Source: CAYFWT01 sp964346955 (GTDB lineage: Bacteria; Patescibacteriota; Minisyncoccia; Portnoybacterales; UBA2143). Taken from it: a stretch of DNA of 15,182 bases. The stretch spans positions 1-15,182 of the forward strand of contig CAYFWT010000023.1 of assembly GCA_964346955.1 (NCBI GenBank). The letters run 5' to 3'. The translations under genes were made by a program, and so were the position numbers. Below are positions 6,612-12,980 of this stretch, in pieces. Below the pieces are notes generated by a model that was not told the origin of the DNA, made no database searches, and saw nothing but the letters and a program-made list of their open reading frames with translations. Every line of letters starts with the position of its first letter. Within the stretch, counting starts at the first letter, position 1.

Positions 6612-6665
6612 CTGAAGCTGGGTGCCAAATTGGGGAGGAAACCAAAATTTGGCACCCAGCTCCAG
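6612..6665. other. 19-bp hairpin, terminator-like
   Basis: The arms 6612-6630 and 6647-6665 match at 18 of 19 positions around a 16-nt loop; the exception is A-C on plus and G-U on minus. On the plus strand six T follow after 5 bases. It contains CCAAAATTTGG (6642-6652) beside CCCAGC, the same 11-mer that lies inside the terminator at 1399-1433. It may insulate the promoter at 6565-6592 from upstream transcription, or be a dispersed repeat. Confidence 0.55.
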
Positions 6666-6685
6666 TCTCCTTTTTTGTTATCCAA

Positions 6686-6751
6686 GGACTGTCCCTCAGG
6701 GACTGTCCCTAAATTACAGTCCTTAAGGACTGTCCCTTAGGGACTGTCCCT
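6686..6751. repeat. Four copies of GGACTGTCCCT in a 41-base duplication
   Basis: Copies lie at 6686-6696, 6700-6710, 6727-6737 and 6741-6751. They form two pairs spaced 14 bases apart, repeated with a 41-base period. The junctions form short palindromes (GTCCC-TCA-GGGAC style and CAGTCCTTAAGGACTG). A related TGTCCTTAAAGGACA occurs at 6532-6546. This is a REP-like palindromic cluster. Confidence 0.75.
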
Positions 6752-6755
6752 AAAA

Positions 6756-6824
6756 TTAAAGCAACAAAAAATCACCACTCCAGCCATTTCCTCCCCACGG
6801 ACCTAAAACCAGAAAAGTCTTCAT
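6756..6824 (-). CDS. Possible 22-residue ORF through the RNA C terminator
   Basis: The ATG at 6824 opens a 22-codon frame rich in Gly, Trp and Leu (begins MKTFLVLGPW). It reads through the 3' arm and T-run of the stem at 6766-6778 and stops at 6756. No close SD is present. It is noted because two other leaders here have the same arrangement. It may be chance. Confidence 0.2.
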   Translation of the reverse strand: MKTFLVLGPWGGNGWSGDFLLL

Positions 6825-6863
6825 AATCTGAATTCTTCTCTTTTAATCCCTCCGTGGTGATTT
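6766..6863 (-). ncRNA. Candidate ~100-nt small RNA with paired ends (RNA C)
   Basis: A TTGACA/TATAAA promoter (6869-6896) predicts a start near 6862. The 5' end (ATCACCAC, followed by CGGA) pairs with the 3' end (GTGGTGAT), and the stem including flanking A/T is 13 bp (6766-6778 with 6854-6866), ending in six T. An overlapping alternative pairs CCACGGA-type bases of the 5' end with TCCGTGG-type bases inside (6795-6801 with 6851-6857), so the two stems exclude each other. Size and end-pairing recall compact housekeeping RNAs, but I do not see the conserved SRP RNA loop. The identity is unknown. Confidence 0.55.
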
Positions 6864-6868
6864 TTTTA

Positions 6869-6896
6869 TTTATAGCAAATCCCCAAAGCTTGTCAA
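6869..6896 (-). promoter_or_regulatory. Sigma-70-type promoter for RNA C
   Basis: The minus strand reads TTGACA, 16 bases, then TATAAA. It is the third TTGAC-type promoter on this strand within 480 bases. Confidence 0.65.
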
Positions 6897-7024
6897 GGCC
6901 TAGAGAGGTAAATACAATGAAAAAGACTTGCTTATAATTTAATCTATGTTATTATTGCCAACGGGGAGGAGCAGAGCTTCTCTCTTTTGTTTTCCTAATT
7001 AGTTACCACATTGGCCATAAATAT

Positions 7025-7738
7025 ATGTTTAGCTTTAAGAATAAGAAAATTTTAATTATTGCTCCTCATCCAGACGATGAAGTTATTGGCTGTGGTGGCC
7101 TTATTCAGCGGGCTAAAAGAGAAGGCGGTCAAGTATATGTTCTTTATTTAACCGTGGGCACTACCCAGGATTTTTCTAAAAAAGGCATCTCCACCGAAAA
7201 AGAAAGAATTGCTGAAATTAAAAAAGTTTCCAGATTCCTCAAATTTGATGGCTACCGAATTGCTTTTGTGGGGAATGATTACCATTTGCAATTAGATGCT
7301 CTTCCTCAAAAAAATTTAATAGATGAAATTGAACGGGGCAAAGATATTTCTCTAGAAGCTCTCAAGCCTTCCATTGTCGTCGCCCCTTCACCCAATGAAT
7401 ATAATCAAGACCACCGAGCGGCCAGCTTGGCTACCATAAGCGCTTCACGACCTACCTCGCCTGCCTTTAAATATCTGGTGCCTCTTTTGCTTTTTTATGA
7501 GGACCCCCTTTCCACTTGGACCAATCAACAGAACAGCCACCTACCCAACTTTTTTGTCAAGCTATCGAGCAACGACCTCAAGGCAAAGATAGAAGCTCTT
7601 AACCTCTACAAGTCACAACTGAAGGATCCCAACGGTCCTGCTTCTGTTGATGGCATCAAAACGCTTGCTTACCTACGGGGGATGCAGACTGGGGTAAAAA
7701 TGGCAGAATACTATACTGCTAAGCGTATAATATTATGA
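7025..7738 (+). CDS. PIG-L / LmbE family deacetylase
   Basis: This 237-aa cytosolic enzyme is of the zinc-dependent PIG-L/LmbE family, which removes acetyl groups from N-acetylglucosamine-type sugars. The N-terminal strand is followed by the signature PHPDDE (14-19), giving zinc ligands H15 and D18 and the general base D17. The second motif NQDH (127-130) supplies H130. Length and motif spacing fit the family. It has no SD directly before the ATG. A TATAAT at 6933-6938 without a clear -35 may be its promoter, leaving an ~80-nt leader with GCCAA/TTGGC pairing. Its stop overlaps the next start as ATGA, so the WbqC-like protein is made with it. The substrate is inferred to be a nucleotide- or lipid-linked amino sugar; the sequence does not fix it. 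Confidence 0.9.
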   Translation: MFSFKNKKILIIAPHPDDEVIGCGGLIQRAKREGGQVYVLYLTVGTTQDFSKKGISTEKERIAEIKKVSRFLKFDGYRIAFVGNDYHLQLDALPQKNLIDEIERGKDISLEALKPSIVVAPSPNEYNQDHRAASLATISASRPTSPAFKYLVPLLLFYEDPLSTWTNQQNSHLPNFFVKLSSNDLKAKIEALNLYKSQLKDPNGPASVDGIKTLAYLRGMQTGVKMAEYYTAKRIIL

Positions 7739-8556
7739 GGTTATCTGGTTATCAACCTCAATTTTTTCCTCGTCTTCACTATTTTGTCCGGATGCTTAAC
7801 TCGGATATTTTTGAAATCTCCGATTATGTTCAATTTGTCAAAAAACATGCCTATGCCACTCCGGAGGGAAAACAAAAAAGAGGTAAATCATATCAGGCGG
7901 ATGCACCCATAAAGCTCGGCAGTGGCATCCACTTCTTAACTGTGCCAACCCAACGCCTCGGCCTCTTGCCGACTAATCAAACTAAAATTGCCTATGAGAC
8001 ACCTTGGGCTGAAAAGCAATTAAAAACTATCGAAGTTGCTTATTCAAAATCAAAAAATTTTAAAGTTATTTTCCCAGAGCTTACTGAACTGCTCACTACT
8101 AAATACGAGAATTTAGCCGCTTTAAACATCAAAACGATTTTATGGGCCCTCGCCCGAATTATAAAAGAAAATAAAGTTAATTTAAAAAAAATAACCCTTG
8201 GGCAGGTAAATGAATTACTTAATCAATCACACCCTTTTCAACTAAAAAAAGTAGTTCTCATTTCTGAAACTGATATCCGGCCACCTGACAAAACAAAAGA
8301 GGCCACTGATTGGATTATTGAAATGTGCCAGAAATTCGGGGCCAACCAATACTATTTTGGAGGAACCAGTGCCGCTGCCTACATGGATTTTGAAAAATTT
8401 AAAAAAGCCAAGATTAGAACGGTCAAACAAGAGTGGATTTGCCCATCATACTGGCAACAGTATCCAAAAGTTGGCTTTATTCCTAATCTTTCCATTATTG
8501 ACCTTTTATTTAACGAGGAAACTGAACGAGTCAATCAAATTTTAAAAGGCAATTAG
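7735..8556 (+). CDS. WbqC-like family protein
   Basis: The protein has 273 aa. It opens with the family hallmark GYQPQFFPRLHYF (5-17). It continues with a WAEKQLKTIEVAYSKSKNF segment and ends with a P-x-YWQQ, F-IPNLSIIDLLFN block (about 245-260), all typical of WbqC-like proteins. Members sit in O-antigen and surface-glycan clusters and are thought to help add amino acids or acyl groups to sugars, but the reaction is not well established. There is no signal peptide or membrane helix, so it is cytosolic. It is translationally coupled to the PIG-L deacetylase (4-bp overlap), which suggests that a freed amino group on a sugar is modified next. That link is inference. Confidence 0.85.
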   Translation: MRLSGYQPQFFPRLHYFVRMLNSDIFEISDYVQFVKKHAYATPEGKQKRGKSYQADAPIKLGSGIHFLTVPTQRLGLLPTNQTKIAYETPWAEKQLKTIEVAYSKSKNFKVIFPELTELLTTKYENLAALNIKTILWALARIIKENKVNLKKITLGQVNELLNQSHPFQLKKVVLISETDIRPPDKTKEATDWIIEMCQKFGANQYYFGGTSAAAYMDFEKFKKAKIRTVKQEWICPSYWQQYPKVGFIPNLSIIDLLFNEETERVNQILKGN

Positions 8557-8583
8557 CTGTATCCAAATCACTTTTAAAAAGTT

Positions 8584-9792
8584 ATGCCTAAATCCGTAAA
8601 GATTTATTTATTACTGGCAATCTTATTGGCGCTTTTTTTAATTGGGCTTTCAAAAAATAAAACTAATGATTTTAAGATAGCCAAACCAGAAAAAGAAACT
8701 TCCTCTTTGATAAATCAAGTAACTGAAAATCAAGAAGATGAAAAACCACTAACCGAGGAGTCATCTTTACCCATTACTAATCAAACAGAACAATCAACGT
8801 CTTTTGATTCTGTTTTAAATAGAAATCTTAAAATCTTTGCTTCAATACCTTATTGGGATCAAGAACAAGCAACTAAATCTTTTAAAGAAAACGTTGAGCT
8901 GATTGATTTTATTTCTTTATTCTGGTATCAGCTTAAAGCCGATGGGACGATTGCTAAATATAGCTATGCTAAAGAAGACCAAAGTATTATTGATTTTGCT
9001 CACCATCATCAGGTAAAAGTTTTGGCTTTGATTGCCAATTTGCCAGAGGAAAGAGGTTTGGATTGGGATTGGCAACGAGTTGATTTAGTGATTGCTGATT
9101 CAGAATCAAGAAAAAAACATATTGATAAGATTATCAGCCTAATTGAGAATAAAAATTTTGATGGGATAAATATTGATTATGAAAGCCTTAAAGAAGAACA
9201 AGAGAATGACTTTAGCCAATTTATTGCTGAACTAGCCAACAGACTTCATCAAGATAAGAAAATTCTTATGGTCGCCTTGCACCCCAGACAAACGGATGAC
9301 CATAGCCATGGTCAGAATTGGCTTGAACTTTCTCATTCTGTTGACCAACTTGCTTTTATGACTTATGACCAACACTGGGAAAAAAGTGAGCCAGGTCCCA
9401 TTGCTTCTATTGATTGGGTTGAAAGGATTCTTCAATTTGCTATTTCACTGGGTGTTCCAAGGGAGAAAATCTTTATGGGCATTCCCCTTTACGGATATGA
9501 TTGGCAAAAATACCAAAATGGTACCTATTCTCAAGGTAAAGGCCTTGAATACGAGGAAGTGGTCAATATTATAAAAAAATATGGGGTAAATCCCCAATTT
9601 GATGAAAAAGCTGCCTCAGCTTACCTTGAATATAGCCGAGGGCTAGAAAACCATATTGTTTGGTTTGAAAATAGTGAGAGCTTCGTGAAGAAACTCGAGT
9701 TGGCTAGGAAGTTAGATGTTGAGGGAATTGCTCTCTGGCGGCTGGGACGTGAAGATGAACAAATTTGGCCTGCTCTCGAAAAAGCTGACTAA
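8584..9792 (+). CDS. Membrane-anchored GH18-like glycosidase (YaaH/SleL type)
   Basis: The protein has 402 aa. Residues 6-22 form an uncleaved or signal helix, and ~23-80 are a polar linker. A TIM barrel of glycoside hydrolase family 18 follows from ~82. The catalytic motif reads DGINIDYE (193-200), with the acid E200 intact. Asn in place of the second Asp is common in the YaaH/SleL branch that cuts peptidoglycan glycans. Other barrel strands are visible: AFMTYD (237-242), GIPLYGYDW near 300, and a C-terminal GIALWRLG. It is the last gene of the plus-strand set, 27 bases after wbqC-like and with no evident SD. It probably acts outside the membrane on cell-wall or surface amino-sugar polymers. 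It converges tail-to-tail with the next gene, 5 bases apart, without a visible terminator hairpin. Confidence 0.88.
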   Translation: MPKSVKIYLLLAILLALFLIGLSKNKTNDFKIAKPEKETSSLINQVTENQEDEKPLTEESSLPITNQTEQSTSFDSVLNRNLKIFASIPYWDQEQATKSFKENVELIDFISLFWYQLKADGTIAKYSYAKEDQSIIDFAHHHQVKVLALIANLPEERGLDWDWQRVDLVIADSESRKKHIDKIISLIENKNFDGINIDYESLKEEQENDFSQFIAELANRLHQDKKILMVALHPRQTDDHSHGQNWLELSHSVDQLAFMTYDQHWEKSEPGPIASIDWVERILQFAISLGVPREKIFMGIPLYGYDWQKYQNGTYSQGKGLEYEEVVNIIKKYGVNPQFDEKAASAYLEYSRGLENHIVWFENSESFVKKLELARKLDVEGIALWRLGREDEQIWPALEKAD

Positions 9793-9797
9793 TAAAA

Positions 9798-11081
9798 TCA
9801 AGAGGCCCTTCTTTCCGGACTAATCCATCTCCCTTCAGACTTGACAAAGAAAGCGGCTGGCAGAGTTGTCATAAACAGATAGGTATCTATAAAACGCAAA
9901 AAAATAAAGCCGAGCCCATAAAAAAGCAGGACCGGCTTTTTTTCAATGGAAGCAACCACTGAAGTAATAAAATAGTCTGCCCAGAATAACCCAAAAAGCA
10001 CATCAAATAACTCAATTTCAATCGGCTTATAAAAACTAGCTACCCAGGGCACGGGAAATGGCTGAAAAGAAGTGAGGAAATACCATTCAAAAAGAAAAGG
10101 GACAAACAATAAAGTAAGACTGAAGATAATCATCTCAATTAAAAATATACCCAGAGCCAGCCAAAAGAAACTCGGCCAAAGACCATGCCTTCTTATAGTT
10201 TGCCAAAAACCAAGATTCCATCGTTTGACCTGTTTAATATAGTCACGAAGCCGATAGGGTTCTTGGTCAATAACAAATGCCTTCGGGTCAAAAGCAATCT
10301 TTCCTAACTTTCTATGATGCACCTCAAAGGTCATATTGTAATCTTCAATAACCAAATCAGGGGCATTGATTTCTAATTGGCTGAGGACTGAAGTTCTATA
10401 GATACTCGAGCCGCCAGGGATAATCGAGGTGACATTGGTGTATTGCCAAGTCTGGCCATAGCGGAAGGTGTATTGCAAGACTCTCCAGAGACGGATGCGG
10501 TAGGCTGTCATAAACATTGACCACTTCGGCCGCCAATGGTCTTTCCATCTTGAATGAGCATTACCAATAACCGCGGCTGCCTTCGGATCGCTAAAAAATG
10601 GCAGGGCCCTCTCGAAAAAATTTCTATCGACAATCACATCAGCGTCAACAAGCAAAGCTGCTTTATATTGCTCAAGGATATTAAAATGCTCAAGCAAAAA
10701 CACTAAAACACTTGCTTTACCTCGGTTAGGCCAAATATCAACAACTTGACATCCCTCTTCTTTAGCAATCTCTACGGTCCTATCAGTTGAGGCATCACTG
10801 CCTACATAAATATTCTCTTGGGGGAGAATTTCTTTTAATGACTTTAATGTAGCAGCTAAAGAGACTTCCTCATTATGAGCTGGCACCAGAGCAGCTACTT
10901 CATAGGGATTTATCCGGTAAAAAGCTTCTAATAAATTAGGGGAATTTTTAACATTCTCCCCCTGTTTTCTCTGAGACCTTCTCTTAGAATAATTCCCGCT
11001 TATAAAGCGGGTTAAACCAATCAGCGCCCAAAAGGTAATATTGAATCCTGATAAGGTAAGAAAAGCATATAGCCATCCCAT
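9798..11081 (-). CDS. Membrane GT2 glycosyltransferase, processive (cellulose/hyaluronan synthase-like) type
   Basis: The protein has 427 aa. One N-terminal membrane helix (3-24) and a basic linker precede a GT-A domain. Motifs in order are VPAHNE (66-71), D100 in SDASTD, DADV (146-149, metal and nucleotide-sugar binding), IED (245-247, catalytic Asp) and QVKRW (284-288, the QxxRW motif of processive enzymes). Three or four further membrane helices fill ~305-410. All catalytic residues are present. It would extend a polysaccharide or load a lipid carrier at the cytoplasmic face. It follows the epimerase gene by 31 bases, so the epimerase could feed it nucleotide sugar. The product is unknown. 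Confidence 0.88.
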   Translation of the reverse strand: MGWLYAFLTLSGFNITFWALIGLTRFISGNYSKRRSQRKQGENVKNSPNLLEAFYRINPYEVAALVPAHNEEVSLAATLKSLKEILPQENIYVGSDASTDRTVEIAKEEGCQVVDIWPNRGKASVLVFLLEHFNILEQYKAALLVDADVIVDRNFFERALPFFSDPKAAAVIGNAHSRWKDHWRPKWSMFMTAYRIRLWRVLQYTFRYGQTWQYTNVTSIIPGGSSIYRTSVLSQLEINAPDLVIEDYNMTFEVHHRKLGKIAFDPKAFVIDQEPYRLRDYIKQVKRWNLGFWQTIRRHGLWPSFFWLALGIFLIEMIIFSLTLLFVPFLFEWYFLTSFQPFPVPWVASFYKPIEIELFDVLFGLFWADYFITSVVASIEKKPVLLFYGLGFIFLRFIDTYLFMTTLPAAFFVKSEGRWISPERRAS

Positions 11082-11112
11082 ATTAAAATAATAATTTCCT
11101 CTTCAAACTAGA

Positions 11113-12060
11113 TTACTTTAATCCGTTCTCAATAAATACTCTCTTGAGTCCTTCCCTCAAAGAAACTTCCTGAGACCAGCCAAGATTCTTAATTTTTTTA
11201 AGAGATGGCTGTCGTCGATGACAATCTTTAATAAAATGAGAGGCAAATCTAATTCCATTTTGGTAGTTGGCTAACTGGCTAACCAAATCAGCTAATTTTT
11301 TGATGGATATTTGTCTACTGCCACCGATGTTATAAACTTCACCGACTTTGCCTTTTTCCATGACTAGAAAAAATCCCTGAATCAAATCATCAACATATAA
11401 AAAGGTTCTAGTCTGTTGACCATTACCGTAGATGGTCAAACTTTCATCTTTAAGGATACTGCATAAAAATTGCGGAATAACTCGCTGGTCACTTAAAGAC
11501 ATCCCCGGCCCATAAGTATTGAAAATTCGGACAATTCTTGTATCAAGATTATATTTTTTAGTGTAGGCGGCGACCAGCGCTTCGGAAAACCTCTTTCCTT
11601 CCTCATAAGGGCTCCGCGGGCCAACTGGATTCACGCTACCGTTATGACACTCCTTTTGCGGGAGAACGGCTGATTGCCCGTATACTTCGGAGGAACTAGT
11701 AAAGAGTAATTTAGCCCTATGAATCTTTGTTAATTCCAAAACATTCAAGGTGCCTAAAGAATTTACCAAAAGCATCTCTTCAGATAATTTTTGGATATTA
11801 GGCACTCCAGTGGGACAAGCTAAATGATAAATCTGCTTTATGGGGATATGGGAAAATATTTTTTTAAACTTTGGTTTAATGATGTCTAACTTAAAAAAAT
11901 GAAATTTTTTATTTCCTAACAAAGGCTTAATATTCTCTCTCTGCCCGGTAATCAAATTGTCAACTGCATAAACCTCAAAACCCTTTGACAAAAAAATCTT
12001 ACAAAGACAAGAACCAATAAAACCAGCTCCTCCAGTGATTAAAACAGATTTGTTATTCAT
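11113..12060 (-). CDS. NAD-dependent nucleotide-sugar epimerase/dehydratase, UXS-like
   Basis: This 315-aa protein is of the extended short-chain dehydrogenase family. The Rossmann motif GGAGFIGS is at 10-17, D34 is positioned for NAD, and HLACP is at 79-83. SSSEVYG (122-128) and the catalytic pair Y152-x3-K156 sit within GPRSPYEEGKR. RIFNTYGP and later QTRTFLYVDDLIQG follow. These blocks closely resemble UDP-glucuronate decarboxylase (UXS), which makes UDP-xylose, though the HLACP loop differs (TGVPNI in place of ASPxxY), so another UDP-sugar is possible. It is cytosolic. GGAGT lies 3 bases before the ATG and directly after a terminator T-run, so expression probably needs read-through from the promoter at 12260-12288. 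The downstream partner is the GT2 synthase. Confidence 0.85.
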   Translation of the reverse strand: MNNKSVLITGGAGFIGSCLCKIFLSKGFEVYAVDNLITGQRENIKPLLGNKKFHFFKLDIIKPKFKKIFSHIPIKQIYHLACPTGVPNIQKLSEEMLLVNSLGTLNVLELTKIHRAKLLFTSSSEVYGQSAVLPQKECHNGSVNPVGPRSPYEEGKRFSEALVAAYTKKYNLDTRIVRIFNTYGPGMSLSDQRVIPQFLCSILKDESLTIYGNGQQTRTFLYVDDLIQGFFLVMEKGKVGEVYNIGGSRQISIKKLADLVSQLANYQNGIRFASHFIKDCHRRQPSLKKIKNLGWSQEVSLREGLKRVFIENGLK

Positions 12061-12206
12061 TTACTCCAAATAAAAAAGAGCCCAGACCTGACAAAAGGCA
12101 AAGTCTGCGCTCCATGTTTTAGAGAATTATTTAAAACTTCTCCTTGGTAAAGAAGTTCCTGCGCTAGAAGTCTATTTCTGGATATCTGCCAAACTTCAAT
12201 CAACAT
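12057..12206 (-). CDS. Possible 49-residue ORF overlapping the epimerase start
   Basis: The ATG at 12206 follows AGGAGG by one base and comes 11 bases after the shared 16-mer. The frame stays open for 49 codons, passes through the terminator at 12072-12112, and stops with a TGA that overlaps the epimerase ATG as ATGA. That is the same coupling seen between true genes here. The product (starts MLIEVWQISRNRLL) is not recognised and has no signal peptide. The SD is too close to the ATG to be ideal. It could be a leader peptide whose translation melts the terminator, or a chance frame in a structured RNA. Confidence 0.35.
   Translation of the reverse strand: MLIEVWQISRNRLLAQELLYQGEVLNNSLKHGAQTLPFVRSGLFFIWSK
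12072..12112 (-). terminator. Rho-independent terminator just before the epimerase gene
   Basis: GAGC-x-CAGAC pairs with GTCTG-x-GCTC (12078-12087 with 12103-12112; 9 of 10 paired) and is followed by six T on the minus strand. The T-run ends 11 bases before the epimerase ATG, immediately before its SD, so the gene sits in an attenuator-like position. Confidence 0.8.
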
Positions 12207-12256
12207 CCCTCCTGGATCTAGTTCCTCTTCTAGACAAATTTAATTTTAAATAATTC
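12072..12256 (-). ncRNA. Candidate ~185-nt structured RNA or leader (RNA B)
   Basis: The promoter at 12260-12288 predicts a start near 12256. Exactly from there a 13-nt segment (12244-12256) pairs perfectly with 12124-12136, closing a ~133-nt domain. Inside are CTAGAAG/CTTCTAG, a GGATGTT/AGATATCC hairpin and an AACTTCTTT/GGAGAAGTT hairpin. The terminator follows. It holds the 16-mer CTAGAAGAGGAACTAG (12218-12233) shared with RNA A. Length and a closing stem at both ends are reminiscent of 6S RNA, but I cannot confirm a 6S central bubble. A cis-leader of the epimerase operon is the alternative. Confidence 0.5.
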
Positions 12257-12259
12257 TAT

Positions 12260-12288
12260 ATTTTATACCTCTTCTTCAAAAAAGTCAA
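12260..12288 (-). promoter_or_regulatory. Sigma-70-type promoter for RNA B and the epimerase operon
   Basis: The minus strand reads TTGACT, 17 bases, then TAAAAT. The -35 box overlaps the TGA stop of the upstream GT2 gene (12285-12287), a compact arrangement. Confidence 0.7.
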
Positions 12289-12980
12289 ATATTATTTTCT
12301 TTAATCCAATATTTAATAATTGTCCAGAGGCCAAAGAGGCCGTCCTGAAAATGGATTTTTTTGCCTTGGGAGAATTTTCTGGGATGATAACTAATCGGTA
12401 TCTCTGTTATAGTCATTTCTCTTTTAAGAATTTTTATGGTAATTTCCGCTTCAAATTCAAAACCCTGACTATCCAAAGGAATAGATTTTATCAAAAAAGA
12501 AGGGAAAAGTTTATAGCAGGTGTAGATATCAGTTAGCTTAGCCTCAAAGAGTAGATTGGTCAGAGAAGTCAAAAACTTTGCCCCTAAAGCATAATGGAAA
12601 TAACTCTTTTCTTGAGGATTAATATTGCGCGAGCCGTAAACAACTGAACCAGTCTGCTTAAAAGCTTCTAAAAGATTTTGATAATCATTAGGATTATATT
12701 CCAAATCAGCATCTTGAATGATAACTAAATCACCAGTTACTTTTTCTAAGGCGGTTTTAATAGCTGCTCCTTTGCCAGAGTTTCTAGAGTGCCGCTGGTA
12801 GATAAAATTAAATCTTTCTCTTAAAGTCTCTAATATTTCCACTGTCTCATCAGTTGAGCCATCATCAACTATAATAACTTCTTTTTGATACTCCAAAGTA
12901 GGCGCCGCCATGACCCGCTTAAGGATTTCTTCAATAGTTGCTCTCTCATTAAAAACTGGGATGATAATAGAAAGTTTCAT
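12285..12980 (-). CDS. GT2 polyprenyl-phosphate sugar transferase (DPM1-like)
   Basis: The protein has 231 aa and no membrane helix, the size and layout of soluble dolichol/polyprenyl-phosphate mannose synthases. Motifs are PVFNE (8-12), DDGSTD (39-44), QDADLEYNP (89-97, metal-binding DAD), GSRN (116-119) and a C-terminal YHPRKFSQGKKI block typical of DPM1-like enzymes. It would move a sugar from GDP- or UDP-sugar to a polyprenyl phosphate at the inner membrane face. Its ATG overlaps the stop of the GT-C/TPR gene as ATGA, so donor synthesis and donor use are translated together. The sugar (mannose or glucose) cannot be told from sequence. Confidence 0.9.
   Translation of the reverse strand: MKLSIIIPVFNERATIEEILKRVMAAPTLEYQKEVIIVDDGSTDETVEILETLRERFNFIYQRHSRNSGKGAAIKTALEKVTGDLVIIQDADLEYNPNDYQNLLEAFKQTGSVVYGSRNINPQEKSYFHYALGAKFLTSLTNLLFEAKLTDIYTCYKLFPSFLIKSIPLDSQGFEFEAEITIKILKREMTITEIPISYHPRKFSQGKKIHFQDGLFGLWTIIKYWIKENNI

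Larger units (their letters stand above)
5973..7024. other. 1.05-kb RNA-signal-rich intergenic region
   Basis: No conventional protein gene is visible between the divergent surface genes and the PIG-L gene. The region holds three leftward promoters, two terminators, at least six hairpins, the GGACTGTCCCT repeats and two small-RNA candidates, each entered separately. The plus-strand open frame at 6074-6565 has no SD and low-complexity, non-homologous translation, and is not counted as a gene. Confidence 0.7.

Noticed and set aside
6756..6863. RNA C as SRP RNA
   Set aside because: The size fits, but the conserved GGAA-type loop and its asymmetric internal loop are not in the right place.
9160..9190. 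Inactive GH18 because of the D-to-N change in DGINIDYE
   Set aside because: Asn at this place is common in YaaH/SleL-type members, and the catalytic Glu is kept.
7025..12980. TGA recoded as glycine
   Set aside because: Several genes end cleanly on TGA at expected lengths, including the PIG-L and GT2 genes.
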